From positions 2,604,001 through 2,668,000 of the forward strand of contig NZ_JAUSYK010000001.1 in assembly GCF_030816855.1 (NCBI RefSeq): a stretch of 64,000 nucleotides of DNA, in the 5' to 3' direction. Both the position numbers and the translations under genes were made by a program. The notes under the pieces are model-generated. The model ran no database searches and was not told where the DNA came from. It worked only from the letters and a program-made list of their open reading frames with translations. Shown here piece by piece: positions 45,449-57,766 of this stretch. How positions within the stretch are numbered: position 1 is the stretch's first letter; each line of letters starts with the position of its first letter. This DNA is from Arthrobacter sp. B3I4 (GTDB lineage: Bacteria > Actinomycetota > Actinomycetes > Actinomycetales > Micrococcaceae).

Positions 45449-46468
45449 CTACCTGTTCCCGAAAATGTCGTGGTACGCCGTTGCCAGACGCAGCGGGTCG
45501 TGGATCGGCCGGCGGCTCGACGCCCTAACTTTACCCAAGACCACCTCTGCTCCGAGCATCCCGGCGGCCCGTTCGAAGTCCTGCACGTCCGGCACCGACG
45601 CGGGGTCGGCGAGGACGACGTCGACGCCGAAATCCGGGGCGTACTCCCGCAGCACCCGCAGGTGGTCGGCGGCGGACATGCCGAGGGTTTCCTTGGTGTC
45701 CGTTGCCAGGTTCATCGTGAGGCAGCGCCGCGCCTCGGTGGTGCACAGCGCGGCACGCATCTCCGGCAGCAGCAGGTGCGGCAGTACCGAGGTGTACCAG
45801 GAGCCCGGGCCCAGGACCACCCAGTCCGCCAGTTCAATCGCGGTGAGCGCCTCGACGCAGGCCGGAGCCGATTCGGGCAGCAGCCGGACCCCTTCCAGCG
45901 AGCCGGCGACGGCGCATTTGGCCTGGCCGCGGACGGTTTCCAGCACCGGCGTGCCGTCCGGGCCCGCGACCCGTGCCCGGCCTTCGATGGTGAGCGGGGT
46001 GGTCGACATCGGCAGCACCTGCCCGCGGGCGCCCAGCAGTGCGCCGGCCCACTGCAGGCCCGCCACCGTGTCCCCCAGCAGTTCCCAGAGCGTGACGATC
46101 AGCAGGTTGCCCATCGCGTGCTCGTCGAGGGACCCGCCGCGGCCCGCGCCGGGGCGGAAGCGGTGCTGCATGACGTCGCGCCAGGTCCGGCCCCAGTCGG
46201 TGTCATCGCAGAGAGCGGACAGCGCCATCCGCAGGTCCCCGGGCGGCAGGACGCCGTACTCCTCGCGCAGCCGCCCGGAGGAACCGCCGTCGTCGGCGAC
46301 CGTGACGATGGCGGTCAGCTCGGAGGTGAGCAGGCGCAGTGCCGAGAGCGACGCGGAGAGACCGTGTCCGCCGCCGAGGGCAACCACGGAGGGGCCTTTG
46401 TCCTGCTGGCCGGCGGAGACCGCGCTGGCGGCCGGAACCAAGGGCAGCGGCCCGGTAAGGAGCGCCAT
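45449..46468 (-). CDS. YvcK/GlmR-type gluconeogenesis factor
   Basis: A 339-residue CofD-like fold protein that binds UDP-sugars and adjusts cell-wall precursor supply in Gram-positives. [18 protein letters not shown] (about 28-45), [16 protein letters not shown] (about 57-72) and [16 protein letters not shown] are signature blocks. Its ATG overlaps the rapZ stop (TAATG), so the two are coupled. The N-terminal 25 residues are variable. Confidence 0.93.
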   Translation of the reverse strand: MALLTGPLPLVPAASAVSAGQQDKGPSVVALGGGHGLSASLSALRLLTSELTAIVTVADDGGSSGRLREEYGVLPPGDLRMALSALCDDTDWGRTWRDVMQHRFRPGAGRGGSLDEHAMGNLLIVTLWELLGDTVAGLQWAGALLGARGQVLPMSTTPLTIEGRARVAGPDGTPVLETVRGQAKCAVAGSLEGVRLLPESAPACVEALTAIELADWVVLGPGSWYTSVLPHLLLPEMRAALCTTEARRCLTMNLATDTKETLGMSAADHLRVLREYAPDFGVDVVLADPASVPDVQDFERAAGMLGAEVVLGKVRASSRRPIHDPLRLATAYHDIFGNR

Positions 46469-47391
46469 TACTCGCGGCCCAGATCCCGGTGCGTGGTGGT
46501 CACCGTGACCCGGGGGTACTGCGCCAGCCGGCGCGACAGTTCCACGGCCACGGCCACGGAGCGGTGCTTGCCGCCGGTGCAGCCGACCGCGATGGTCGCG
46601 TAGTGCTTGTTCTCGCGCCGGTAGCCGTCCAGGACAGGTTCGAGCGCGAGCACGTAGCGTTCCACAAAGTTGCTCACGCCCTCCGCCTCAAGCACGTAGT
46701 CGCTGACGTCCTTGTCCAGGCCGGTGTGCGGGCGCAGCTGCGGCACCCAGTGCGGGTTGGGGATGAAGCGGGCGTCGGCGACGAAGTTGGCGTCCACCGG
46801 CAGCCCGTATTTGAAGCCGAAGCTCATGACGTTGAGCCGCAGCGCGACCGGGCCTGTTTCGCTGAACAGCTCGGTGATGGCGGTCGCGAGGCCGTGGACG
46901 TTGAGCGTGGAGGTGTCCAGGACGATGTCGGAGGAATCACGCAGCTCCTGCAGCAGATCGCGTTCGGCGGCGATGCCGTCGAGGATCCTGCCGCCGCCCT
47001 GCAGCGGGTGCGGCCGCCGGCCCTGCTCGAAGCGGCGCACCAGGACGTCGTCGCTGGCGTCCAGGAACAGCACCCGGAAGGTGACGCCGCTGGTCTCCAG
47101 GTTGCGCAACGCGGTGCGGATGTCCGCGAAAAGGTCCTTGCTGCGGACGTCCATGACGACGGCGAGCTTGGAGATGGACCCCGGGGCGTGCGAGACGAGT
47201 TCCGCGAGGGTTCCCAGCATCTGCGGCGGCAGGTTCTCCACGACGTACCAGCCGTGGTCCTCGAGGGCGTCCGCGGCGGTGCTCCGGCCGGCGCCGGACA
47301 TCCCGGTCACTACGAGCAGTTCCGCTTCCACCGGCTTGACCGGGGTCAGCCCGTCCGCCTCCGTGCCGGATCCCTCCGTTGACTCTGCCAT
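46468..47391 (-). CDS. rapZ: RNase adapter RapZ/YvcJ-type nucleotide-binding protein
   Basis: A 307-residue P-loop protein. Walker A is TGMSGAGRSTAADAL (about 29-43), with Arg in the usual Lys position as often seen in actinobacterial members. C-terminal blocks LNVMSFGFKYGLP, RFIPNPHWVPQLRPHTGLD and GCTGGKHRSVAVAVEL define the RapZ family. In E. coli it guides RNase E cleavage of the GlmZ RNA; the role in Actinobacteria is unknown. It is the first gene of the yvcK-whiA operon. Confidence 0.93.
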   Translation of the reverse strand: MAESTEGSGTEADGLTPVKPVEAELLVVTGMSGAGRSTAADALEDHGWYVVENLPPQMLGTLAELVSHAPGSISKLAVVMDVRSKDLFADIRTALRNLETSGVTFRVLFLDASDDVLVRRFEQGRRPHPLQGGGRILDGIAAERDLLQELRDSSDIVLDTSTLNVHGLATAITELFSETGPVALRLNVMSFGFKYGLPVDANFVADARFIPNPHWVPQLRPHTGLDKDVSDYVLEAEGVSNFVERYVLALEPVLDGYRRENKHYATIAVGCTGGKHRSVAVAVELSRRLAQYPRVTVTTTHRDLGRE

Positions 47392-47506
47392 TCGTCGTGC
47401 CCCATCTCTGCTGTGCGCTCTGCTGTCAGCACGGCGCGCGGGGCAGAGGCTGCCGGCCGCGCGTCGTACTTCAGCTTCTTACCCTAGCCAACATTGCCGG
47501 AGCTAG

Positions 47507-49516
47507 CTAAGTTTCGAGGATTTCGCCGGTCGTCATGTTGATCGCAGGCGCCGCCGGTCCGTCCGCCTCGTCCCCGGCACTGAAGTGCCGGACGATGGCA
47601 CCGGCCAGGGCGGGGCCGATGCCCTTGGCGGCGGTGAGTTCCTCGACGCTGGCGGCCTTGATGCTCTTCACCGAGCCGAACTGGTTCAGCAGCGCCTTGC
47701 GCTTGGAGTCGCCGAGGCCAGGGACGCCGTCGAGGGCGGAAACGGTCATGGCCTTGCCACGCTTTTGCCGGTGGAAGGTGATGGCGAAGCGGTGGGCTTC
47801 GTCGCGGATCCGCTGGAGCAGGTACAGCCCGGCGGAGGCGCGCGGCAGGATCACCGGGAAGTCGCTGTCCGGCAGCCACACCTCTTCGAGGCGCTTGGCG
47901 AGTCCCACGACGAAGACGTCGTCGATGCCCAGTTCCGCCAGGGCGCGCGCCGCCGCATTGACCTGGGGCTTGCCGCCGTCGACGACGACCAGGTTGGGCG
48001 GGTAGGCGAACTTCGCCCGCGGGGCCGGCGTCGTCGTGTCCGCCAGGACCGCGGCGGTAGCGGCCTCCAGCGCCGCCTGGTGTGCCGGTTTCGCCGCAGC
48101 CGCGGCCTGCGCCGCCTGGTCGTCGAGGTAGTGCCGGAAGCGGCGCGTCAGTACGTCGTGCATGGCCGCGGTGTCGTCGTTTGCGGCGGCGCCGGTGACC
48201 GAGAACTTGCGGTAGTCGGATTTCTTGGGCAGGCCGTCCTCGACCACCACCATGGAACCGACCACGTTGGTGCCCTGGACGTGGGAAATGTCGAAGCACT
48301 CGATCCGCAGCAGTGCGACAGGAAGGTCCAGCGCCTCCTGCAACTCCTGCAGGGCCTGGGAGCGCACGGTGATGTCGCCGGCGCGCCGGGACTTGTGCAG
48401 TTTGAGGGCGTGTTCGGCGTTGTCCCGCACGGTGGAGAGCAGGGCGGCCTTGTCGCCGCGCTGCGGCACCCGGATGTCCACCCGCGCGCCGCGCAGCCCG
48501 CTGAGCCACTGGCCAAGCTCCTCGGCGTTGCTCGGTTCTGCCGGGACCAGCACCTCCCGGGGCAACCTGCCCTGGTTCTCGCCCTCTTCGCCGTAGACCT
48601 GCTGGAGCAGGTGTTCGACCAGGTCCGGGGTGGTGGTGTCTTCGACTTTTTCGACGACCCAGCCGCGCTGGCCCCGGATCCGGCCGCCGCGGACGTGGAA
48701 GACCTGGACCGCGGCTTCCAGTTCGTCCTCGTGCAGGGCGAAGACGTCGGCGTCGGTGTCCTCGGCCAGGACCACCGCGTTGCGTTCGAACACTTTCTTC
48801 AGCGCGACGATGTCGTCGCGGACGCGGGCGGCGCGTTCGTAATCGAGTTTCGCCACGGCGGCGGCCATGTCCTTTTCCAGCCGGGACACGAAGCGCTTCG
48901 CTTCGCCGCCCATGAAGGCGCAAAAGTCCTCGGCCAGGCCGCGGTGGTCCTCCGGCGAGATCCGGCCCACGCAGGGCGCGGCGCATTTGTCGATGTAGCC
49001 CAGCAGGCAGGGCCGGCCGCTGGCTTCGGCGCGTTTGAAGACCCCGGCGCTGCAGCTGCGGACCGGGAAGACCCGGAGCAGGGTGTCCATGGTGTCGCGG
49101 ATAGCCCCGGCCGTGTACGGGCCGAAGTACCGGGTGCCCTTGCGCCGTTCCCCGCGCAGGACCTGCACCCGGGGGTACTTCTCCCCCATTGTGACGGCGA
49201 GATAGGGGTAGGACTTGTCGTCGCGGAACATGACGTTGAACCGCGGCTTGAATTCCTTGATCCAGGTGTACTCGAGCTGGAGGGATTCCAGTTCGCTGCC
49301 GACGACGGTCCATTCCACGCTGCTGGCGGTGTGCACCATCGCGTGGGTCTTGGGCAGCAGGCCGGAGGGGTTGGCAAAGTAGGAGTTCAGCCGGGAGCGG
49401 AGGTTTTTGGCCTTGCCCACATAGATGACCCGCCCGTGCGGGTCGCGGAAGCGGTACACGCCCGGGTTGGTCGGGATCTCCCCGGTCCGGGGACGGTAAC
49501 TAGCTGGATTTGCCAC
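47507..49516 (-). CDS. uvrC: Excinuclease ABC subunit C
   Basis: A 669-residue endonuclease that makes both incisions in nucleotide excision repair. GIY-YIG domain at the N-terminus ([23 protein letters not shown], in two parts), UVR domain (about 205-240), RNase H-like 3' domain with [19 protein letters not shown] and [11 protein letters not shown], and a C-terminal double HhH ([29 protein letters not shown]). GTG 49516 lies 6 nt behind TAGAAT, so it is probably leaderless. No LexA box was seen at this gene. Confidence 0.97.
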   Translation of the reverse strand: MANPASYRPRTGEIPTNPGVYRFRDPHGRVIYVGKAKNLRSRLNSYFANPSGLLPKTHAMVHTASSVEWTVVGSELESLQLEYTWIKEFKPRFNVMFRDDKSYPYLAVTMGEKYPRVQVLRGERRKGTRYFGPYTAGAIRDTMDTLLRVFPVRSCSAGVFKRAEASGRPCLLGYIDKCAAPCVGRISPEDHRGLAEDFCAFMGGEAKRFVSRLEKDMAAAVAKLDYERAARVRDDIVALKKVFERNAVVLAEDTDADVFALHEDELEAAVQVFHVRGGRIRGQRGWVVEKVEDTTTPDLVEHLLQQVYGEEGENQGRLPREVLVPAEPSNAEELGQWLSGLRGARVDIRVPQRGDKAALLSTVRDNAEHALKLHKSRRAGDITVRSQALQELQEALDLPVALLRIECFDISHVQGTNVVGSMVVVEDGLPKKSDYRKFSVTGAAANDDTAAMHDVLTRRFRHYLDDQAAQAAAAAKPAHQAALEAATAAVLADTTTPAPRAKFAYPPNLVVVDGGKPQVNAAARALAELGIDDVFVVGLAKRLEEVWLPDSDFPVILPRASAGLYLLQRIRDEAHRFAITFHRQKRGKAMTVSALDGVPGLGDSKRKALLNQFGSVKSIKAASVEELTAAKGIGPALAGAIVRHFSAGDEADGPAAPAINMTTGEILET

Positions 49517-49522
49517 TGGTCT

Positions 49523-49528
49523 ATTCTA
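49523..49528 (-). promoter_or_regulatory. Putative -10 box for leaderless uvrC
   Basis: TAGAAT on the minus strand lies 6 nt before GTG 49516, the same hexamer and spacing as the gene at 26269. No ribosome site is present. Confidence 0.55.
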
Positions 49529-49584
49529 CTGAGCCGACGGCGGGGAACCGAGCCGCGGCCGGCGCCCCGGCCGGGGTGCCCTGG

Positions 49585-50247
49585 TCAGTCGACGCTCTTG
49601 CTCTGGTTGTACGTGGTGGCCCGCTGCTGGCCGCTGAGTTCGGCGATGGCGTCCATGATCCGGTCGGTGACCTGGCGCCGCGCGGGCAGCGAGTGGTCCG
49701 GGCCGGTGCGGTCGAAGTAGAGCGGCTCGCCGACCTTCATGGTGAAGTGCTGCGGCCTGACCTTGTTGCTGTCCGCCGGCTGCAGGTTTTCGGTACCGAT
49801 CAGGCCCACCGGGATGACCGGGGCGCCCGTGGTGAGGGCGAGCCAGCCGACGCCGGTGCGGCCGCGGTACAGGATGCCGTCCCGGGACCGGGTGCCTTCC
49901 GGGTAGATTCCGACGCCCTTGCCGGCCTCGAGAATGTCCAGCAGCGTCTTCAGGGCCTGGACGCTCGCCGCCTGTTCGCCGCGCTCCACCGGGATGGAGC
50001 CCACGGCCTCGAAGAACGATTTCATCATCCGGCCTTTGGCGCCGCCTGTGGTGAAGTACTCCGCCTTGGCGAAGAAGGCCACCGGGCGGGGCATCAAGGC
50101 CTGGACGATCACGCTGTCCAGGAAGGAGAGGTGGTTCGGCGCCACGATGAAGGGGCCCTCGGCGGGCACGTTCTCGAGGCCGATCACGGTGGGACGGCAG
50201 GTCGAGGAAATGAGCCCGCGCGTCGTCCAGCGGATCGCGTCAAACAT
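49585..50247 (-). CDS. PlsC-type 1-acyl-sn-glycerol-3-phosphate acyltransferase
   Basis: A 220-residue acyltransferase for phospholipid synthesis. The catalytic HX4D motif is in PNHLSFLDSV (about 37-46) and the glycerophosphate-binding motif is YPEGTRSRDG (about 113-122). One N-terminal hydrophobic stretch is present. ATG 50247 gives the common MFDAIRWTTRG start, with GAGGTG upstream. An upstream ATG at 50268 overlaps that site. Acyl donor and exact acceptor are unknown. Confidence 0.88.
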   Translation of the reverse strand: MFDAIRWTTRGLISSTCRPTVIGLENVPAEGPFIVAPNHLSFLDSVIVQALMPRPVAFFAKAEYFTTGGAKGRMMKSFFEAVGSIPVERGEQAASVQALKTLLDILEAGKGVGIYPEGTRSRDGILYRGRTGVGWLALTTGAPVIPVGLIGTENLQPADSNKVRPQHFTMKVGEPLYFDRTGPDHSLPARRQVTDRIMDAIAELSGQQRATTYNQSKSVD

Positions 50248-50390
50248 TGCCAATAGTGTGCACCTCATTCAGCTGCGGGGCGTCGGTGGTCAGGGGCCGG
50301 GCCTGCCCCAGCCTACTGCGGCGCATCCCGGCGGCCCGGCAGCGGCTCCGGCAATCTGGCGTATTCACCGGTGTAGTTTCTCACGAGCCG

Positions 50391-50423
50391 GCCGCAGCGG
50401 GAAAACCGCATTCCCGCTGCGGC
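50391..50423 (-). terminator. Stem-loop after uvrA
   Basis: A perfect 13-bp stem, GCCGCAGCGGGAA with TTCCCGCTGCGGC and a 7-nt loop, starting 15 nt past the uvrA stop. No U-tract follows. Confidence 0.7.
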
Positions 50424-50438
50424 ATATATCGGTGGTCC

Positions 50439-53411
<2,973 letters not shown>

Positions 53412-53425
53412 GCCTCCAATGCTAA

Positions 53426-53441
53426 TCGAAAACTTCTTCGA
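53426..53441. promoter_or_regulatory. LexA-type SOS box of uvrA
   Basis: The 16-bp site TCGAAAACTTCTTCGA has perfect TCGAA-N6-TTCGA half sites, close to the actinobacterial LexA consensus TCGAAC-N4-GTTCGA. It is 14 nt upstream of the uvrA start and abuts the -10-like TAGCAT, so LexA would block RNA polymerase. Confidence 0.75.
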
Positions 53442-53513
53442 ATCTCCATTCGGGCGGCGAATGTGCTAATGGCGAACGCGTTTATTCAGGTGCCAATGGT
53501 TAGCGGCCAATGG

Positions 53514-53906
53514 TCAGTGCCGGTCGTAGGCGGCGGCCAGCAGTTGGACCGCCTCGGCGAAGCTGGCGCCCTGGGCTTGGGCGGCGCTGGCGAACTGCGC
53601 CGCGGCGGCCGCGAGGGAACCCCACGCCTCGTCCCGGGCGCACACAACAGTGCCATTCCTGCCCTGCGTGGCCACGACTCCGGCAGCTTCCAGCTCCTTG
53701 TAGGCGCGCGCCACGGTGTGCGGCGCGACGCCAAGCCCGGCTGCGAGGCTGCGGACCGCCGGGAGCCTCGTCCCCGGCGCGAGGGTGCCGTCGTCGGCCC
53801 GCTCGATGATATGGAGCCGGAGCTGCTCGAACAGCGGCACCGAGCTTTCGGCGTTGGGTTTCCAGTTGCCGGGGAACGGCCGGGTCCGGTTCGCGTCCGA
53901 TGTCAC
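53514..53906 (-). CDS. GntR family regulator, YtrA subfamily
   Basis: A 130-residue DNA-binding protein. Winged helix at about 24-88 (PLFEQLRLHIIERADDGTL, TRLPAVRSLAAGLGVAPHTVARAY). The effector region is only about 40 residues, as in the YtrA subfamily, which typically represses adjacent ABC transporter genes in response to cell-envelope stress or antibiotics. GTG 53906 overlaps the stop of the ABC gene (GTGA), so it is the third gene of that operon and may autoregulate it. Confidence 0.9.
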   Translation of the reverse strand: MTSDANRTRPFPGNWKPNAESSVPLFEQLRLHIIERADDGTLAPGTRLPAVRSLAAGLGVAPHTVARAYKELEAAGVVATQGRNGTVVCARDEAWGSLAAAAAQFASAAQAQGASFAEAVQLLAAAYDRH

Positions 53907-55837
53907 AGTTCCGGCTCCAGAATGCCCTCGGGTTGTTCGCGGCCGGCGAACTGGGCGCGGTAAAGCTCCGTGTATACCCCCCGGGAGGCCATCAGCTCCT
54001 GGTGGTTCCCCTGTTCGGCAATCCGTCCGTGGTCCATAACGAGAATTAGATCAGCGTCCCGGACCGTGGACAAACGGTGCGCGATCACGAAGCTTGTCCT
54101 GCCCTGCCGCAGCGCGGTCATCGCCTCCCGGATCTGCACTTCCGTGCGGCTGTCCACGGAGCTGGTCGCTTCGTCGAGGATCAGGATGCTCCGGCCGGCC
54201 AGGTGCGTGCGGGCAATCGAAATGAGCTGGCGCTGGCCGCGGCTGAGCGAGTCACCGTCGTTGCCCAGCACCGTCGCGTAGCCGGCCGGCAGGGCACGGA
54301 CGAACTGGTCAACGTGGCTTGCCTGCGCCGCGGCGGTGATCTCGGCGTCGCTGGCGCCGGGCCGGCCGTATTCGATGTTTTCCCGGATGGTGCCGGTGAA
54401 GAGCCAGGCTTCCTGCATCACGGTCCCGAAGACGGACCGGAGCCGGTCCCGCGGCAGCCCGGCGATGTCCGCGCCGTCGACCGTGATCCGGCCGCCGTCC
54501 AGTTCGTAGAAGCGCATCAACAAATTGACCACCGTGGTCTTGCCGGCCCCCGTATGGCCTACGATCGCCACGGTCTGGCCGGGTTCGACGACGAAGGAGA
54601 GGTCCTGCACCACGGGGTCGCCGGCGCGGTAGCCGAAGCTCACCCGTTCAAAGGTGACGCGGCCGGGAGCCGAGCCGGCACTCCCCCCGGCTCTCCCGCT
54701 GGGGCGCACGGTGCCGGCCGGGATTCCCGCGGCGCCGGCCGGGATTCCCGCGGCGTCGTCGGGGATTCCCGCGGCGTCGTCGGGGATTCCCGCGGCGCCG
54801 TCGTAGATTCCCGCGTCGTCGGGGATCTCCGGGGCGTCCAGCAATCCAAAGACTCGATCGGCGGAAGCCAGGCAGGACTGCATCAGGGTGAGCATCCCGC
54901 CGATCTGGCCCATCGGCTGGCTGAAGAGCCGGCTGAACTGGATGAAGGCCTGCACACCGCCGACAGTCATGGCACCGGCGATGACCTGCAGCGCACCGAT
55001 CACCGCGACCGCGATGTAGTTAAGGTTGGAAACGAAGATCATCAGGGGCTGCACGACGCCGGACAGGTACTGGGCGCTGGACGCTGCCCGGAAGAGCCGG
55101 TGGTTGCTGTCCGCAAAGGTTGCCGCGGCGGCGTCCTGCCGCCCGAAGGCCTTGATCACCTCGTGCCCGGTGAAGAACTCTTCGAGGTGTGAGTGCAGGG
55201 TGCCGGTACTGGCCCACTGTTCGGTGAAATGGGCCTGTGATTTCCGCGCCACGAGCACGGTGATCCAGGTGGAGAGCGGAACCGAGGCCAGCGCCACCAG
55301 GGCCAGCAGCGGGGACAGCCAGACCATCATGGCGAGGGCGCCGGAGAGCATCAGCACCGACATGATCAGCTGGTTCAGCAGTTGGTTGAGGGCCTGGGAG
55401 ACGTTGTCGACGTCGCTGGTGGCCCGGCTCAGCACGTCCCCGCGGTGCTGGTCGTCGAAATGGCTGAACGGCAGCACATGCAGTTTCCGTTCCACCGCGG
55501 CGCGCAGCCCGTAGCTGAGCCGCTGCACGGCCGTCGCGGTCAGCGCACCCTGGATCCAGCTGAACAGCGAGGCGCCCAGGTACATCAGCGCCACCGCGAG
55601 CAGCAGGAGGCCGAGCTTCTGTTCGTCAAAGGTCCCGCCCACCACGCTTTTCACCACGACGTCGGTGGCGTCCCCGAGGTATTTGGGTGCCGCGACGTTC
55701 AGGGCAGCAAAGCCGCAGGTCGCGGCAAGCGCGGCGGCCATCCGGAGCCGCACCGGCCGGAGAAGCCCCAGCAGCCGTGCGGCGATCAGCCACGTTCCGG
55801 AAGCGCCCCGGCCCGGCGCTGCTGGGCCTGCGGTCAC
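53903..55837 (-). CDS. ABC exporter half, TMD-NBD fusion with catalytic NBD
   Basis: A 644-residue type IV ABC exporter. Six helices (about 15-310) precede the NBD (about 385-630). Walker A is GHTGAGKTT, Walker B ILILDEATSSVD and H-loop VIAHRLSTV, all intact. The signature reads LSRGQRQ instead of LSGGQ. The TMD-NBD linker holds a heptad repeat (AAGIPDD/AAGIPAG). It starts at GTG 55837 overlapping the upstream partner gene (GTGA). With that partner it should form a heterodimeric exporter for drugs, lipids or peptides. Confidence 0.93.
   Translation of the reverse strand: MTAGPAAPGRGASGTWLIAARLLGLLRPVRLRMAAALAATCGFAALNVAAPKYLGDATDVVVKSVVGGTFDEQKLGLLLLAVALMYLGASLFSWIQGALTATAVQRLSYGLRAAVERKLHVLPFSHFDDQHRGDVLSRATSDVDNVSQALNQLLNQLIMSVLMLSGALAMMVWLSPLLALVALASVPLSTWITVLVARKSQAHFTEQWASTGTLHSHLEEFFTGHEVIKAFGRQDAAAATFADSNHRLFRAASSAQYLSGVVQPLMIFVSNLNYIAVAVIGALQVIAGAMTVGGVQAFIQFSRLFSQPMGQIGGMLTLMQSCLASADRVFGLLDAPEIPDDAGIYDGAAGIPDDAAGIPDDAAGIPAGAAGIPAGTVRPSGRAGGSAGSAPGRVTFERVSFGYRAGDPVVQDLSFVVEPGQTVAIVGHTGAGKTTVVNLLMRFYELDGGRITVDGADIAGLPRDRLRSVFGTVMQEAWLFTGTIRENIEYGRPGASDAEITAAAQASHVDQFVRALPAGYATVLGNDGDSLSRGQRQLISIARTHLAGRSILILDEATSSVDSRTEVQIREAMTALRQGRTSFVIAHRLSTVRDADLILVMDHGRIAEQGNHQELMASRGVYTELYRAQFAGREQPEGILEPEL
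54721..54822 (-). repeat. 21-bp tandem repeat in an ABC exporter linker
   Basis: Four full units of 21 bp (core GGATTCCCGCGGCG) plus one shortened unit encode repeated AAGIPDD or AAGIPAG heptapeptides between the membrane and ATPase domains. Two adjacent units are identical, pointing to recent slippage. The frame is kept. Confidence 0.85.
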
Positions 55838-57633
55838 AGGGTTTCCTCCACAACGAGCTGCGAGGCGGCGATGGCCTGGTAGGTCGGCGAGGACTCCAGC
55901 AGCGCCTCGTGGGTGCCCTGCGCGACCAGCTGCCCGTCCTCCAGCACCAGGATCAAGTCCGCATCCACGATGCTGGAGACCCGCTCGGCGACGACCAGCA
56001 ACGTGGCCCCGAGGAGCAGCCGTTCCAGCGCGCCGCGCAGGCGCCGGTCGGTGCCGTAGTCCAGGGCGGAGAAGCTGTCATCAAAGACGTAGACGGGACC
56101 CGGCCGCAGCAGCGCCCGGGCGATGCACAGGCGCTGCCGCTGGCCGCCGGAGAAGTTGGTGCCCCCCTGGCTGACCGGAGCGTCGAGTCCCCCGGCCAGG
56201 TCCCGGACGAAGTCGGCGGCCTGGGCTGCCTCCAGCACGCGCCACAGCTCTGCCTCGCCCGCGTCCGGGCCGCCGACCCGCAGGTTCTCCGCCACCGTCC
56301 CGGAGAAAAGGTAGGAGTGCTGTGGAACGAGGGCAATCAGGCTGCGCAGCGACGCCAGCGGCAGCGAACGGACGTCGCGGCCGCCGATGCTGATGGTGCC
56401 TGCCGTCGGATCCAGCAGCCGCGGCAGCAGGTTCAGCAGCGTGGTTTTGCCGCTGCCAGTGGCGCCGACGATCGCCGTCGTGGTTCCCGGCGCGGCGGTG
56501 AAGCTGACTCCGGCCAGGACCGGAGCCTCTGCCCCCGGGTAGGCGAACGCCACGCCGCGGAACTCCACAGTGCCGGCAGGCGCGGGGCTCTGCGCACGCG
56601 GGGCGCCGTCCGGTTCCCGACTCCCGGTCGCGGGCGGGCTCCGAGTGGCGGACGGGCTCCCGGTGGCGGCCGGACTGCCGATTGAGGGCACGGTGGCCAG
56701 GACAGCCTGGATGCGTTCGGCGCAGGCGGCAGCACGCGGCGCCGTCGTGAGGACGTACATGGCCATCATGATGGCGATCAGAATCTGCAGGATGTAGGCG
56801 ATGAACGCGGTGAGGGCACCCAGGCGCATGTCCCCGGCCTGGATCCGGTGGCCGCCGAACCAGACCACTGCGACGGAGGACAGGTTGACCACCACCATGA
56901 TCATCGGGTTCATGCCGGCGACCAGCAGCGCGGAGTCCAGGTTGTTCCGGGTGAGCTCCTTGTTGGCAGCGTCAAAGCGGCGGATCTCGTGGTCCTGCCG
57001 GACGAAGCCGCGGATGACGTGGGCGCCGATGATCTGTTCCCGGAGCACGCGGCCGGTCCGGTCGATCAGGTCCTGGCCCTGCCGGTAGAGCGGGATGAGC
57101 CGGCGCACGATGAGGACCATGATGACGGCGAGCACGGGGATCACCGCGAGCACGATCCCCGCCAGCGGCAGGTCCTGGTGTACCGCCAGGGCGATCCCGC
57201 CCAAAAAGCTCGCAGGCGCCGCAACCAGCATGGTGAAGACCAGGACGGTGAGGTTCTGGATCTGGGTGACGTCGTTGGTGGCCCGGGTGACGAGGCTGTG
57301 CGCCCCGAAGACGCTCATGTCCTGTGAGGAGAACGTCTGCACCGTGGCGAACAGCTCCTGGCGCAACTCCCGGCCGACGCGCATCGCGACGACGGCGCCG
57401 AGGTAGCCGGCGGCGACGGCGGCGGCCACCTGAAGCGCCGCGACGCCGGCCATCCAACCACCCAGCCGCAGGATCTCCGCGGTGTTCCCCGCGACGATGC
57501 CGTCGTCAATGACGGCGGCGTTCAGGGTGGGAAGCAGGAGGTTCGCCGTGGTCTGGACGAGCTGCAGGCACGCGATGGCCAGGACGGTCGTTCGGTGGGG
57601 AGAAAGCAGCCGACCCAGCAGTCTTGGCAGCAC
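55834..57633 (-). CDS. ABC exporter half, TMD-NBD fusion with degenerate NBD
   Basis: A 599-residue partner of the preceding exporter half. Six helices (about 15-300), then NBD (about 345-590). Walker A GATGSGKTT and signature FSGGQRQRL are intact. Walker B ends VYVFDDSFSALD (Asp for the catalytic Glu) and the H-loop reads VVAERVSSI (Glu for His). These changes make one of the two ATP sites of the heterodimer inactive, as in BmrC- or TM287-like subunits. The linker (about 315-340) has GSPAAT/GSPSAT repeats. GTG 57633 has GGAGG upstream. Confidence 0.93.
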   Translation of the reverse strand: MLPRLLGRLLSPHRTTVLAIACLQLVQTTANLLLPTLNAAVIDDGIVAGNTAEILRLGGWMAGVAALQVAAAVAAGYLGAVVAMRVGRELRQELFATVQTFSSQDMSVFGAHSLVTRATNDVTQIQNLTVLVFTMLVAAPASFLGGIALAVHQDLPLAGIVLAVIPVLAVIMVLIVRRLIPLYRQGQDLIDRTGRVLREQIIGAHVIRGFVRQDHEIRRFDAANKELTRNNLDSALLVAGMNPMIMVVVNLSSVAVVWFGGHRIQAGDMRLGALTAFIAYILQILIAIMMAMYVLTTAPRAAACAERIQAVLATVPSIGSPAATGSPSATRSPPATGSREPDGAPRAQSPAPAGTVEFRGVAFAYPGAEAPVLAGVSFTAAPGTTTAIVGATGSGKTTLLNLLPRLLDPTAGTISIGGRDVRSLPLASLRSLIALVPQHSYLFSGTVAENLRVGGPDAGEAELWRVLEAAQAADFVRDLAGGLDAPVSQGGTNFSGGQRQRLCIARALLRPGPVYVFDDSFSALDYGTDRRLRGALERLLLGATLLVVAERVSSIVDADLILVLEDGQLVAQGTHEALLESSPTYQAIAASQLVVEETL

Positions 57634-57766
57634 CGAACCTCCATCATCGCCGCAGGGCTCGGATACGGACCAGGCGGCCGCCCCCAGGCCGCTTTGTCAT
57701 TGTAAGGCACGTCACACGCTGCATCTTGTCATACGGCCTGTCACGTCCGTCAAAGCGCTGGCCGGA

